This document shows, one piece after another, positions 7,236 through 16,316 of a DNA stretch of 64,000 nucleotides. This DNA comes from Clostridia bacterium. Lineage in GTDB: Bacteria > Bacillota > Clostridia > Christensenellales > Aristaeellaceae. The notes beneath the pieces were generated by a model. The model saw nothing but the letters and a program-made list of their open reading frames with translations. It had not been told where the DNA came from and did not search any database. The stretch lies in contig JAFSKN010000040.1 in NCBI GenBank assembly GCA_017448975.1, positions 1 through 64,000 of the forward strand, read 5' to 3'. Every line of letters starts with the position of its first letter. The first letter of the stretch is position 1. Position numbers and translations under genes: made by a program.

Positions 7236-9098
7236 TTATAGATCCCTGTCAACACAGAGAACCGTCCCCTGTGTTTTGTCGGTTCGCTCGAGCAGCGTGA
7301 GCAGGTACACAAATTCTTCTTTATAGGGGTCGCCGGTCACCAGGCCGCTGGAACGGGCCAGGGCAAGGGCATCTGTCCAGGAAGCGCTGCCCGCATAGTC
7401 GCTGCCCCGCAGCAGCATGCCGGTTTCCGCCACCGCGGCGGCGAACTTCATCCGGTCGGACAGCTCGGTTTTCGCTTCCCCCGTCAGCGGGCAGGTCCAC
7501 AATTCGCTCTCCCGCGCGTCAGGCTTCTTGGCGCGAACGTTCAGCGTCAGCCATTCGCCGCTGCAGTCCGCCGCGGCGGGCTGCTGATATTTGCTCTGCG
7601 GCGCACCGACGGCAAAGGCGCTGCCCACAGGCACGATCTCATAAAGCGCCGTGACCCGGTGACCGCTGCCGATTTCGCCGCCGTCCGCGGTGTCGTCGGC
7701 AAAATCCTCCGCCGCCAGCAGCCGGTCTTCATAGCCGATCAGCCGGTAAGCGCTCACCTTGGCGGGGTTGAAGTCCAATTGGAGCTTCACGTCCTTCGCC
7801 ACCTCCAGGAAGGTGCCGCCCGCTTCGGTGACCAAAGCGCGCCGCGCCTCAAAGACGGAGTCGAGATAATAGTAATTGCCGTCGCCGTAATCGGCCAGGG
7901 CCTCCAGCTTGTTGTCCTTGTAATTGCCGTAGCCCACGCCTAACATGGTGAGGCGCACGCCGCTTTGCTTCTTTTCCATCACCAGCCGGGCCAAATCGCC
8001 CTCGCTGGTCATGCCCACGTTGAAATCGCCGTCCGTAGCCATCAGGATGCGGTTCACGCCCCCTTCCACGGCGTATTCCTCCGCCAGCTTATACGCCGTC
8101 CGGATACCGGCGGCGCTGTTGGTGCTGCCCCTGGCTTCCAGGCCCGAAATAGCTTCCATGATGCGCACCTTGTCCGCGGCGGGCACGCCGGAGAGCACCA
8201 CCTCGTCCCGGGAGGCGTAAGTCACGATGGATACGGTGTCCTGGGGCTGCAGTTCATCCAGCAGCAGGGTGAAAGCCCGCTTCACCAGATCCAACCGGTT
8301 TTTGCCGAACATGGAGCCCGATACGTCAATGAGGAACACCAGATTATGCCGTGGCCGGTCTTCCGCCGTGACCGTTTGGGCCTGCAGGCCCACCTGCAAA
8401 AGCAGGGTGTCCGCGTTCCACGGGCAGGGTGCCAGCTCCAGGAAAACGCCGAAGGGATCGCCGCTTTCAGGCTGCGGATAATCATACTGGAAATAATTGA
8501 GCATTTCCTCGATGCGCACCGCGTCGGCGGGCACGTTTTCCCCCGCCAGGATCATGGACCGCACCTGGGCGTAGGAGGCGGTATCCACGTCGGCGGCGAA
8601 GGTGGAAAGCGGCGACACGGACACGCTTTGGAAGCCGTTTCCCCGGATATAGGTGTACTCATTGGTATTCCAGCTTCGGCTTTGCAGGGCCGATTTGCTC
8701 GTTTGCGCATAAGCGGCAGGCATGGAAGTGGTCATGGGCGCGGCCATATAATACGCGCCGCTCTCCTCCGCGTCTTCGTAATATCTGTTCTCCGCGGCCG
8801 GATCATTCTTTTTTGCGTTTTCGCTGAACACCGCTTCCAGGGTGATCCTGTCCGCCATGCCGGTGACCAGCAAGCCGTTTCTCCGCTGGAAAGCCGTGAG
8901 CGCGTTTTCCGTGTCCTCGTCGAAAACGCCGTCGGCTTCCCCCGCCAGATAGCCCAGCTCGATCAGCCTTGCCTGCAAAGCGGCCACCTTTTCGCCCGTA
9001 TCGCCCTTTTGCAGCGTGTGATCCGCCATAGCGGGCAGCGCCGCGGTCAGGAGCAGCGCCATCGTCAGCAGCGCCGCCAACAGCTTTTTCCCTGTCAT
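7236..9098 (-). CDS. Secreted von Willebrand factor type A protein with peptidoglycan-binding domain (YfbK-like)
   Basis: 620 residues. A signal peptide (about 1-25, ending PAMA) is followed by a PG_binding_1 domain (about 27-85, with LQKGDTGEKVAALQARL and GEADGVFDEDTENAL), a linker, a YfbK-type N-terminal domain around NTNEYTYI, and a vWA domain with the MIDAS motif DVSGSM and later TDGDFNVG. The DUF3520-like C-terminal region ends near DPYKEEFVYLLTLLER. It probably acts at the cell wall; the ligand is unknown. The start at 9098 opens the signal peptide and follows GGGAGGAAG; an in-frame start 50 codons upstream is rejected. The last residues, [13 protein letters not shown], are translated from the REP palindrome of the RAYT element, so the native stop codon has been replaced. 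Confidence 0.88.
   Translation of the reverse strand: MTGKKLLAALLTMALLLTAALPAMADHTLQKGDTGEKVAALQARLIELGYLAGEADGVFDEDTENALTAFQRRNGLLVTGMADRITLEAVFSENAKKNDPAAENRYYEDAEESGAYYMAAPMTTSMPAAYAQTSKSALQSRSWNTNEYTYIRGNGFQSVSVSPLSTFAADVDTASYAQVRSMILAGENVPADAVRIEEMLNYFQYDYPQPESGDPFGVFLELAPCPWNADTLLLQVGLQAQTVTAEDRPRHNLVFLIDVSGSMFGKNRLDLVKRAFTLLLDELQPQDTVSIVTYASRDEVVLSGVPAADKVRIMEAISGLEARGSTNSAAGIRTAYKLAEEYAVEGGVNRILMATDGDFNVGMTSEGDLARLVMEKKQSGVRLTMLGVGYGNYKDNKLEALADYGDGNYYYLDSVFEARRALVTEAGGTFLEVAKDVKLQLDFNPAKVSAYRLIGYEDRLLAAEDFADDTADGGEIGSGHRVTALYEIVPVGSAFAVGAPQSKYQQPAAADCSGEWLTLNVRAKKPDARESELWTCPLTGEAKTELSDRMKFAAAVAETGMLLRGSDYAGSASWTDALALARSSGLVTGDPYKEEFVYLLTLLERTDKTQGTVLCVDRDL
7251..7276 (-). repeat. 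Inverted REP palindrome, right boundary of the RAYT element
   Basis: Reverse complement of the unit at 6426-6451. It lies inside the 3' end of the vWA reading frame and supplies its new C-terminal codons. Confidence 0.85.
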
Positions 9099-9196
9099 TT
9101 TTTCTTCCTCCCTTTTCCTGTGAAGTCTTTTCACTGTATTAGACGGATCGGGAGCAGAAAAGTTCCAGGAAAGGAAAAAAATTGTTTGAACGTACA

Positions 9197-9245
9197 GAAA
9201 AAACAGGACATTCTTCCCCGCGTCCGGGGGCGGAATGTCCTGTTT
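9197..9245 (-). terminator. Terminator of the fructuronate reductase-like gene
   Basis: A perfect 13-bp stem (9201-9213 with 9233-9245, arms AAACAGGACATTC) encloses a GC-rich loop. On the minus strand it is followed by a run of T residues, 13 bases after the stop codon at 9258. Confidence 0.88.
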
Positions 9246-9257
9246 CAATTGATGGGA

Positions 9258-10862
9258 TTACTGCGCTTTCAGCGCGGCGCGTACCGCGCCGGGCCCGGCG
9301 AGCAGCTTGGAGAAGTTTTCGCACACCCGGTCGGCGAGGCCCGCTTCGATCAGGTCCACTCCGAAAACGGCGGCGTTGCGGAGCAGCCCTTCCAGCCTGG
9401 TTTTCAGCGTTCCGGCGGGCAGGGGTTCGCCTAAGCGCAGGTCGGTCACATAGGGCCGCACGTCGTCCAGCAGGGGATCGGCGCTCAGCTCGAAGGGCTT
9501 GCCCTCGTCGTCGATCGCCATAAGGTAGCGCAGCCAGCCCGCCAGCACCAGGGGGATGGCCTTCAAATCCTGCACGTTCAGGGTATCGGAGGCCAGGTAA
9601 GCCTTGATGGTCTCCCCGAAGCGGATAGCCAGCTTTTGGCTGGTGTCGGTGGCGATGCGCTGGGGCGCGTCGGGCATAAAGGGGTTGGGCAGGCGCACGT
9701 TCACCACGGTGTCGATGAAATCCTTGGGATTGATGACGCCGGGATCGGTGACCACGGGCAGGCCCTCCACGTAGCCCACCCGCTGGATGAGCTTCACCAG
9801 GTCCTCGTCCTTCATTTCCTGCCAGATGCGGGTGTAGCCCAGCAGGCAGCCGTACACGGCCAGGGAGGTATGCAGGGGGTTCAGGCAGGTGCACACCTTC
9901 ATGCGCTCCACCTTGTTGACGGTATCCCGGTCGGTGAAGATGAAGCCCGCGTGCTCCAGGGCGGGGCGGCCGTTGGGGAAATCGTCCTCAATGACCAAAT
10001 ATTCGCTTTCCTCCGCGTTCACAAAGGGGGCGATGTAGGTGTTTTTGCTGGTGATCACCGGCTCCAGGCCCTGCAGGCCGTCGGCTTTGAGCATTTCCTC
10101 CACGGAGGCGTCGGGCCTGGGGGTGATCTTGTCGATCATGCTCCAGGGGAAGGACACCTTCTTCGGATCGTTCACGTATCTGATGAAGCCCGTGTCCTTC
10201 CAGGCCTGGGCAAAGGCGTTGATGGCGGCGAACAGCTTTTCGCCGTTGTGGGAGCAGTTGTCGGTGCTTACCATGGCGATGGGCCAGCCCCCCGCCCGAT
10301 ACCGGGCATAGAGCAGGGAGGCCACCTTGCCGATGTAGCTGTGGGGCTTCATGGCGCCTTCCTGAAAGTCCGCCGCCACAGTGGGCAGGGTTTCGCCCTT
10401 GGCGTTTACCAGGCTGTAGCCCTTTTCGGTGATGGTGAAGGTGACCATTTGCAGGGAGGGATTGGCGAACACTTCTTTCAGGTGCCCGTATTCCGCTTCG
10501 TTCTCGCTGTCCAGGATGCAGGATTCCGCGATGGAGCCGATAACGGTCTTTTCCACCGTGCCGTCGGATTTCAATGTGACGAACAGGGAGTAATTGTCGT
10601 TGGGCCGGTAGCCTTTTTCCACGATCTCGTAGTCAAAGCCTTCCACGGCCACGATGCCGGTGTCCATTTTGCCGTCGTTCAGCATCTTCTGGGCGGCGGC
10701 GCACTGGAAGGCCCGGAAGATGTTGCCCGCGCCGAAGTGCACCCATTGAGGCGCTTTCTTGGTTTCCTCGATCATCTTCACCCGGTCGAACTTCGGCAGG
10801 GTGTAGCCCTTGGCTTCCCATTCGTAGCGGGTGGCGAGGCCCTGTTCATTCAGTGTCAGCAT
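9258..10862 (-). CDS. Mannitol dehydrogenase-family oxidoreductase, probably fructuronate/tagaturonate reductase
   Basis: 534 residues, a length typical of the UxuB/UxaB/mannitol dehydrogenase family, which reduces keto-uronates or ketoses with NAD(P)H. The N-terminal Rossmann part has VHFGAGNIFRAF. The C-terminal domain contains VSTDNCSHNGEKL and KVCTCLNPLHTSLAVYG, the family segment carrying a catalytic lysine and histidine. The ATG at 10862 follows GAAAGGAGAT. A mannonate dehydratase gene (uxuA) is in the same window at 57346, so D-fructuronate reductase (UxuB) is the most likely role; tagaturonate reductase or a polyol dehydrogenase cannot be excluded. It stands alone, bounded by a terminator and a family-1 repeat. 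Confidence 0.85.
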   Translation of the reverse strand: MLTLNEQGLATRYEWEAKGYTLPKFDRVKMIEETKKAPQWVHFGAGNIFRAFQCAAAQKMLNDGKMDTGIVAVEGFDYEIVEKGYRPNDNYSLFVTLKSDGTVEKTVIGSIAESCILDSENEAEYGHLKEVFANPSLQMVTFTITEKGYSLVNAKGETLPTVAADFQEGAMKPHSYIGKVASLLYARYRAGGWPIAMVSTDNCSHNGEKLFAAINAFAQAWKDTGFIRYVNDPKKVSFPWSMIDKITPRPDASVEEMLKADGLQGLEPVITSKNTYIAPFVNAEESEYLVIEDDFPNGRPALEHAGFIFTDRDTVNKVERMKVCTCLNPLHTSLAVYGCLLGYTRIWQEMKDEDLVKLIQRVGYVEGLPVVTDPGVINPKDFIDTVVNVRLPNPFMPDAPQRIATDTSQKLAIRFGETIKAYLASDTLNVQDLKAIPLVLAGWLRYLMAIDDEGKPFELSADPLLDDVRPYVTDLRLGEPLPAGTLKTRLEGLLRNAAVFGVDLIEAGLADRVCENFSKLLAGPGAVRAALKAQ

Positions 10863-10915
10863 GCTTTTATCTCCTTTCATCATCTCATAGAGTGGGGTGT
10901 GAGTAGGGGATACCA

Positions 10916-11302
10916 TGGGGCCTCCGCGGCCCCAGACCCTGCGGCAAGGGATTTCATCCCTTGCATCCCAGTAGGCGAAATTACAAGCTGGAAAGAACCC
11001 GACAGTTTCCGCCTGCTGCTTGGGGGCTACGGAAGATAGAGGGCTTCTGGCCCATGGAAAGCCGGGAAAATCCCTTAGGAAAAAGCTCGCTTTTTCCTAA
11101 GGGATTATTCCCTGGCTTTCCCCGGATGCCTTGCATCCGGGTTGGCGGCTTTCAGCCGCCGGGCCAGAAGCACAAAGCCGTCAAGCTGGACTGTTCTCTC
11201 CCAGCAGCAGCGGGAAGTTGCTTTCTTTCCGCGTCAAGTCATATCCGCAAGCGAGGGTCCAGGGGAATCATTCCCCTGGTGGGGTGCGGGGCAAAGCCCC
11301 GC
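10916..11302. repeat. Family-1 structured repeat, copy B (full length)
   Basis: A full element of about 387 bases fills the space between the reductase start and the GH31 stop. The left end has TGGGGCC/GGCCCCA (10916-10934) and CAAGGGAT/ATCCCTTG. The centre is a long hairpin with AAAGCTCGCTTT at its tip, then CCGGATGC/GCATCCGG and GGCGGCT/AGCCGCC. The right end has AGGGGAAT/ATTCCCCT and GCGGGGC/GCCCCGC (11286-11302). The centre runs in the same direction as in copies G and H and opposite to D, E and F. Confidence 0.85.
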
Positions 11303-11317
11303 TATCAGGTACAGTCA

Positions 11318-13339
11318 TCACGCCTTGCGTTTGAACACGGGGATGTATTCCAGGGGCGCGGCTGCTTTTACGGTGCGCCCGCCAGTGATGACTTCGCCGG
11401 TATGGATTTCCTCCCACTGACCGGCGGGGAGGTACACGGTGCGTTCAAAGGTATCGGGTTTCAGGATGGGGGCCACCAGATAGTCCGGGCCGAACATGTA
11501 CTGATCGGCCAAATCCCAGCAGGCGGCGTCCTCGGGGAACTCGTAGAACATGGGGCGCATGAGGGGGGAGCCGTTCTCGTGGGCTTCCCGATAGATGTCC
11601 TTTAAATAGGGTTTTAAGGACCTGCGCAGGTCGTAGCCCGCTTTCATGATGGTGAAAATTTCATCGCCCAGGGCCCACATTTCGGTGGGCTGGCCGGTGT
11701 GCAGGTAGCCGCCGCCTCGCTCCCGGTCGTCCAGAGGCGGGATGGTGAAGGGCTCCCGGTCGCCGTGGAGGCGCATGACAGGGGTGAATACCGCCCACTC
11801 GTACCAGCGCACCAGCAGCTGCCGGAAGGCCGGATCGTTGACGTTGCCCTCCATGAAGCCGCCGATATCGGTGTTCCACCAGGGGATGCCCGCCATGCCG
11901 ATGGAGAGGCCCGCCGCCACCTGATCCCGCAGCGCTTCCCAGGAGGAGGGCACGTCGCCGCTCCACAGCACGTTGCCGTACTTCTGGCTGCCCGCCCAGC
12001 CGGAGCGCAGCAGGTTCACGGGCTGCTTGTCGGTCCGGCTCATGGGCTCAAAGTAAGTGCGGCTGTAATACTGGGGATAAATGTTGCTGCATTCCAGAGC
12101 CGGGCCCAGGTAATAGCGGAAGTTGTCGAAATCGTACTTGGTCAGGTCCGGTTCGGAATTGTCCAGCCAGAAGAAATCGATGCCGTAATCGTAATAGTGC
12201 TGTTTGCACTTTTCCCACACGTAAGCCCGGGTTTCCGGGTTGGTGGGGTCGATCTGCACGCAGTCGCCCTGGTAGTCGTAGGTCTGCGCCGCGCCGCGCT
12301 CCGTGCGCATGAGCAGGCCCCGTTCCATCATTTCGCCGAAATTCTCACTGCGCCGGTCCACGCTGGGCCACACGGAGACCATCACCTTGATGCCCATGCT
12401 GTGCAGCTCGTCCACCATGGCCTTGGGGTCGGGCCAGTATTTCTCGTCGAATTTCCAGTCGCCCTGGACCGTCCAGTGGAAGAAGTCGATCACGATGATG
12501 TCGATGGGGATGTTCCGCCGGTGGTATTCCCGGGCCACGGACAGCACCTCGTCCTGGGTGCGGTAGCGCAGCTTGCACTGCCACAGGCCCATGCAGTCCT
12601 CCCGCATCATGGGGGCGCGGCCCGTGACGGCGGTGTACTGGTACAAAAGCTCCCTGGGCTTGTCCTCGGCGGTGATCCAGTAGTCCATTTCCTTGCAGGC
12701 CCCGGCCGCCCATTCGGTCAGGTTCTTGCCGAAGGACACCTTGCCCACGGCGGGATTGTTCCACAAAAAGCCGTAGCCCAAATTGGAAACCATAAAGGGG
12801 ACGCTGACCTGGGAATTGCGCTGGGCCAGTTCCAGCACGCAGCCCTTCATATCCAGATAGGGCTGCTGATACTGGCCCATGCCGAAGATTTTTTCCCCGT
12901 CATTGCTTTCAAAGCGCACGGTCAGCTTGTAATCTCCGGCGGTATAGGGCAGCCATTCCCGGCTGGGCACCTTCAGGCAGTGGCTTTCCCGGGTGACGGA
13001 CCCATCGTAAAAGCGGTTGTATTCCTTTAAAATCTGCTTGCCGTCCTTAAAAAAGGTGAGCACGCCGCTGTGGTTCACCGTGGCTTTCAGACGGCCGTTC
13101 TCAATGGACGCAAGAGGGGCTTCCCACGTTCCGCCGTCCCCGGTGCGCAGGGTTTGGGTTCCGATATTCACTGTGGGCTGTAAATTGGTCACCGGTTCCG
13201 TCAGCGCCCAGTCGTTCCCCGTAAAGGCGGGGTACATGGTGGCCCGCACCCGCAGGGAATCCGTGCCCCAGGCTTCGATGCGCAGGGTTTCCCCCTGGCG
13301 CTTGGCGATGAGCGCGTTGCTTTCCTGCAAAAAAATCAT
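11318..13339 (-). CDS. GH31 family glycosidase (alpha-xylosidase or alpha-glucosidase)
   Basis: 673 residues with no signal peptide, so probably cytoplasmic. The (beta/alpha)8 barrel carries the GH31 nucleophile in FFWLDNSEPD (Asp393) and the acid/base in WSGDVPSSW (Asp462). Other family marks are VIDFFHWT, KVMVSVWPSV and GIPWWNTDIGGF. Members remove alpha-linked xylose or glucose from the non-reducing end of oligosaccharides; sequence alone does not fix the substrate, but the arrangement resembles YicI/XylS-type enzymes. No transporter is adjacent. The ATG lies just downstream of a GGAG-containing stretch. Confidence is high for the family and moderate for the substrate. Confidence 0.9.
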   Translation of the reverse strand: MIFLQESNALIAKRQGETLRIEAWGTDSLRVRATMYPAFTGNDWALTEPVTNLQPTVNIGTQTLRTGDGGTWEAPLASIENGRLKATVNHSGVLTFFKDGKQILKEYNRFYDGSVTRESHCLKVPSREWLPYTAGDYKLTVRFESNDGEKIFGMGQYQQPYLDMKGCVLELAQRNSQVSVPFMVSNLGYGFLWNNPAVGKVSFGKNLTEWAAGACKEMDYWITAEDKPRELLYQYTAVTGRAPMMREDCMGLWQCKLRYRTQDEVLSVAREYHRRNIPIDIIVIDFFHWTVQGDWKFDEKYWPDPKAMVDELHSMGIKVMVSVWPSVDRRSENFGEMMERGLLMRTERGAAQTYDYQGDCVQIDPTNPETRAYVWEKCKQHYYDYGIDFFWLDNSEPDLTKYDFDNFRYYLGPALECSNIYPQYYSRTYFEPMSRTDKQPVNLLRSGWAGSQKYGNVLWSGDVPSSWEALRDQVAAGLSIGMAGIPWWNTDIGGFMEGNVNDPAFRQLLVRWYEWAVFTPVMRLHGDREPFTIPPLDDRERGGGYLHTGQPTEMWALGDEIFTIMKAGYDLRRSLKPYLKDIYREAHENGSPLMRPMFYEFPEDAACWDLADQYMFGPDYLVAPILKPDTFERTVYLPAGQWEEIHTGEVITGGRTVKAAAPLEYIPVFKRKA

Positions 13340-13447
13340 GCCGTATCCTCTCCTGACGTGTGAATTTGGACGTTTTGATTATACCGTATTATTCCCGTCC
13401 TGACAAGACGCTTTGGCGGGATGATCCTGAATTCCTTTTCCCGGGGA

Positions 13448-13476
13448 TTGACTTTTTCCTTTTTCCCACATATAAT
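13448..13476 (+). promoter_or_regulatory. Promoter of the cysE-cysS operon
   Basis: TTGACT (13448-13453), a 17-base spacer and a perfect TATAAT (13471-13476). It places the transcript start near 13483, just ahead of the structured leader. Confidence 0.85.
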
Positions 13477-13480
13477 AGCA

Positions 13481-13712
13481 GGGAGCGATGAACGGGAAAA
13501 AAGCCCGGATCAGGCGGCGGAAGAGAGGATGCGTCATCGGCTGAAAGCGCGTCCCGCCGTGCCAGGCAGTGCCCCCGGGAGCAGCGAGGCGGAAATGATT
13601 CCAGTATGCCCCGCCGTACGCGCCGCGTTAAGGCGATTTCCAGGAAAAGTAAGAGTGGATCAAGACGGCCCGCCGTTCTCTGAAAGGAGAGGCGCGCCGT
13701 TTTTTATCGGGA
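13481..13712 (+). promoter_or_regulatory. Probable cysteine T-box leader of cysE-cysS
   Basis: A leader of about 230 bases with T-box-like parts: AGAGAG followed by a stem and GGCTGAAAGC (stem I, around 13522-13550), and a candidate specifier loop with the Cys codon TGC (13607-13609) in CCAGTATGCCCC. A GTGGATCAAGAC segment (13655-13666) is in the place of the T-box antiterminator, and a GC-rich terminator hairpin ending in six T residues follows (13664-13706). The T-box core differs from the canonical TGGNACC, so the call is not certain. The context of Ser acetyltransferase plus Cys-tRNA synthetase strongly favours control by uncharged tRNA-Cys. Confidence 0.6.
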
Positions 13713-13721
13713 GGAAAAGTC

Positions 13722-14408
13722 ATGTTTGACACATTGAAACGGGATTTGGACGCGGTGATCGCCCGGGACCCGGCGGTTCATTCCCGTTGGGAGGTCTTTT
13801 TCTGTTATCCGGGCTTCAAGGCCGTGCGCTCCCACCGGCGGGCGCATAAAGCCTATTTGAAGGGCCATTTTCTGCTGGCCCGGTTCATCAATTTCCGTTC
13901 CTATCAGCGCACAGGCATCGATATCCATCCCGGCGCGAAATTGGGCGAGGGCGTGTTCATCGACCACGGCACCGGCGTGGTCATCGGCGAGACCGCCGAG
14001 GTGGGCGACGACGTGACCATTTACCAGGGCGCCACCCTGGGCGGCACCGGCAAGGACACCGGCAAGCGCCACCCCACCATCGGCCGGGGCGTCACCGTGG
14101 GGGCCGGGGCCAAGGTGCTGGGCCCCATCACCATCGGCAACCACGTGAAGATCGGCGCGGGGGCCATCGTATTAAAGGACGTGCCGGACAATTGTACGGT
14201 GGTAGGCAATCCCGGCCGCATCGTGCGCGGCCCCGCCACCCGTCCGGACATCGACCTCAACCACGGCGACCTGCCCGACCCCATGCTGGAAAAGGTGCAG
14301 GCCATCGAAGGAAAACTGGAAATACTGGAAATGGAAACCGAAGAACAGCGCGATTGCGAAGCCTGTCCCCGTGAAAACTGCCCCATGAAAAAAGAAAAAA
14401 TGAAATGA
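13722..14408 (+). CDS. cysE: Serine O-acetyltransferase
   Basis: First committed step of cysteine synthesis: acetyl-CoA plus L-serine to O-acetylserine. The 228-residue product has a short helical N terminus and a left-handed beta-helix of hexapeptide repeats (about 60-165). Conserved stretches are DIHPGAKLGEG, FIDHGTGVVIGETAEVGD, YQGATLGGTGK and RHPTIG. The C-terminal tail is Cys-rich (CEACPRENC), which is unusual. It lacks the long N-terminal domain of the enterobacterial enzyme, as is normal in Bacillota. The ATG follows GGGAGGAAAAG. It is co-transcribed with cysS, 21 bases downstream, coupling cysteine synthesis to tRNA charging. Confidence 0.96.
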   Translation: MFDTLKRDLDAVIARDPAVHSRWEVFFCYPGFKAVRSHRRAHKAYLKGHFLLARFINFRSYQRTGIDIHPGAKLGEGVFIDHGTGVVIGETAEVGDDVTIYQGATLGGTGKDTGKRHPTIGRGVTVGAGAKVLGPITIGNHVKIGAGAIVLKDVPDNCTVVGNPGRIVRGPATRPDIDLNHGDLPDPMLEKVQAIEGKLEILEMETEEQRDCEACPRENCPMKKEKMK

Positions 14409-14429
14409 CATACAAGGGAGGATTCAAAG

Positions 14430-15830
14430 ATGCAGATTTATAACAGCCAGACAAGGAAAAAGCAAGAATTTGTGCCGCTTCGTCCCGGCAAGGTGAGCAT
14501 TTACGCCTGCGGCCCCACGGTGTACGACTATTTCCACATCGGCAACGCCCGGCCCTTCATCACCTTCGACGTGCTGCGCCGGTACTTCGAGCATCGGGGC
14601 TACGAAGTGACCTTCGTGCAGAACTTCACCGACATCGACGATAAGATGATCAAACGCGCCAACGCGGAGGGCATCACGGTCAAAGAGCTGGGCGACCGCT
14701 TCATCAAGGAGTACTATCAGGACGCCAAAGCCTTAGGCATCCGCCCCGCCACGGTGCATCCCCGGGCCACGGAGCACATCGGGGAGATCATCCATCTGGT
14801 GAAAACCTTGCAGGACAAGGGCTACGCCTATGAGGTCAACGGCGACGTGTACTTCGACGTTTCAAAGGACCCCGGCTACGGCAAGCTGTCCGGCCAGAAT
14901 TTGGACGACCTGGAAGCGGGCGCCCGCATCGACGTGGACGACGTGAAGCGCAACCCCGCCGACTTCGCCCTGTGGAAAGCCCAGAAGCCCGGCGAGCCCG
15001 CCTGGGAATCCCCCTGGGGCATGGGCCGTCCCGGCTGGCACATCGAGTGCAGCGCCATGAGCATGAAGTACCTTGGCGAAACCTTCGATATCCACGCGGG
15101 GGGCAAGGACCTGCTGTTCCCCCACCACGAAAACGAGGTGGCCCAGAGCGAGTGCGCCACCGGCAAGCCCTTCGCCCGGTATTGGATGCACAACGGCTTC
15201 ATCAACATCGACAACGAGAAAATGAGCAAGTCCCTGGGGAATTTCTTTACCGTGCGGGATATCCTGAAGGAATACGACCCCGAGGACGTGCGCATGTTCA
15301 TGCTCTCCGCCCACTACCGCAGCCCCGTCAATTTCAGCCGGGACATGATGGCCCAGGCCCACGCCTCCCTGCACAGGCTGTATACCGCCAGGGATCATTT
15401 GCTGTTCCTGAAGAAAAACGCCCAGGAAAAGCCCCTCACCGCCGACGAAGAAGCGCTTTTGAATCGCGTGAAGGAATACGCCGCCCGCTTCGACGCCGCC
15501 ATGGACGACGATTTGAACACCGCCGACGCGCTGGGGGCCATCTTTGAAATCGTCAAGGACGCCAACGTGAGCCTGAACGAGCAGAGCGCCAGGGCCGCCG
15601 TGGACGGCGTGCTCAAAACCCTGCTGGAGCTCACCGGCGTGCTTGGCCTGCTCATGAAGAAGGCCGACGAGGGGGGCTTGCCCGCCGAAATTCAGCAGAT
15701 GGCCGACGAGCGCGCCCATGCCCGCAAGGAAAAGAACTGGAAGCGCAGCGACGAGCTGCGGGACGCCCTGGCCGCCGCCGGGTATCTGGTGAAGGATACC
15801 CCCCAGGGGCAGAGCATCACAAAAGCGTAG
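14430..15830 (+). CDS. cysS: Cysteinyl-tRNA synthetase
   Basis: Class I synthetase that charges tRNA-Cys. 466 residues, normal for the family. The HIGH-type signature is HIGN (about 36-39, after GPTVYDYF) and the KMSKS loop is intact at about 265-269 (NEKMSKSLGN). Zinc ligands are expected from the first Cys (YACGPT), CSAMS and the HHENEVAQSE region, all visible. A DALR-type anticodon-binding C terminus follows. The ATG follows AAGGGAGGA. It is the second gene of the cysE operon and is probably under the same leader. Confidence 0.97.
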   Translation: MQIYNSQTRKKQEFVPLRPGKVSIYACGPTVYDYFHIGNARPFITFDVLRRYFEHRGYEVTFVQNFTDIDDKMIKRANAEGITVKELGDRFIKEYYQDAKALGIRPATVHPRATEHIGEIIHLVKTLQDKGYAYEVNGDVYFDVSKDPGYGKLSGQNLDDLEAGARIDVDDVKRNPADFALWKAQKPGEPAWESPWGMGRPGWHIECSAMSMKYLGETFDIHAGGKDLLFPHHENEVAQSECATGKPFARYWMHNGFINIDNEKMSKSLGNFFTVRDILKEYDPEDVRMFMLSAHYRSPVNFSRDMMAQAHASLHRLYTARDHLLFLKKNAQEKPLTADEEALLNRVKEYAARFDAAMDDDLNTADALGAIFEIVKDANVSLNEQSARAAVDGVLKTLLELTGVLGLLMKKADEGGLPAEIQQMADERAHARKEKNWKRSDELRDALAAAGYLVKDTPQGQSITKA

Positions 15831-15832
15831 TC

Positions 15833-16138
15833 TTGGAGGCTTTGCCTCCAAACCTCCACCAGGGGGGTGACCCCCCTGGACCCTGCACTTGCGGATATTG
15901 CTTGGCTCGTCAAAATAGCTTTCTTCCCGCTGCTGCTTGGAAGAAACAGCCTCGATTGACGGTCTTATTCTTCTGGCCCGGCCGCTGAAAGGCTTTCTTT
16001 GGGCCAGAAGCATCAAACTTTCGTACATCCCAGCGCGGCAGGCGAAGGTTGTTTGGAAACCCAGACAAGTTATTTCGCTGAGAGGGAGTCCAAGGGCGGT
16101 TCGCCCCTGGTCAGGGGGATGGGGGCGGAGAGCCCCCA
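15833..16138. repeat. Family-1 structured repeat, copy C (internally shortened)
   Basis: It begins two bases after the cysS stop. End hairpins are TTGGAGGC/GCCTCCAA (15833-15851), AGGGGGGT/ACCCCCCT and, at the right, TGGGGGC/GCCCCCA (16120-16138). The TTCTGGCCC...GGGCCAGAAG core is kept, but the long central hairpin is missing, so the copy is about 306 bases. The first hairpin could terminate cysS. Confidence 0.8.
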
Positions 16139-16204
16139 ACTTCTCCCTCAACAAATCCCGATTGATAATTTATGCGTAAACCACGGCATATTTTTCCGCA
16201 GCGC

Positions 16205-16233
16205 TTGCATCCATGGCAAAAATCTGGTATGAT
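16205..16233 (+). promoter_or_regulatory. Promoter of the cyclic-di-GMP module
   Basis: TTGCAT (16205-16210), 17-base spacer, TATGAT (16228-16233), about 80 bases before the GTG start of the first GGDEF gene. Confidence 0.65.
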
Positions 16234-16316
16234 AGCAGCAAAAAAGACAGGCGTTTTTTTGATGCGGCGAAATGCCGCTCCCGAAGCGGGGCGGGCAAGG
16301 AAAGGAGGCGCGCGGC

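Larger units (their letters stand above)
6403..7276 (-). mobile_element. RAYT transposase element bounded by inverted REP palindromes
   Basis: A Y1-type transposase gene lies between two direct REP units on the left and one inverted unit on the right, for a total of 874 bases. The right REP forms the last coding bases of the vWA gene at 7236, so the element arrived at the 3' end of that gene. The left REP abuts the rny fragment. RAYTs are thought to act on REP hairpins as single-stranded DNA. No target-site duplication was seen, as expected for the Y1 class. Confidence 0.75.
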
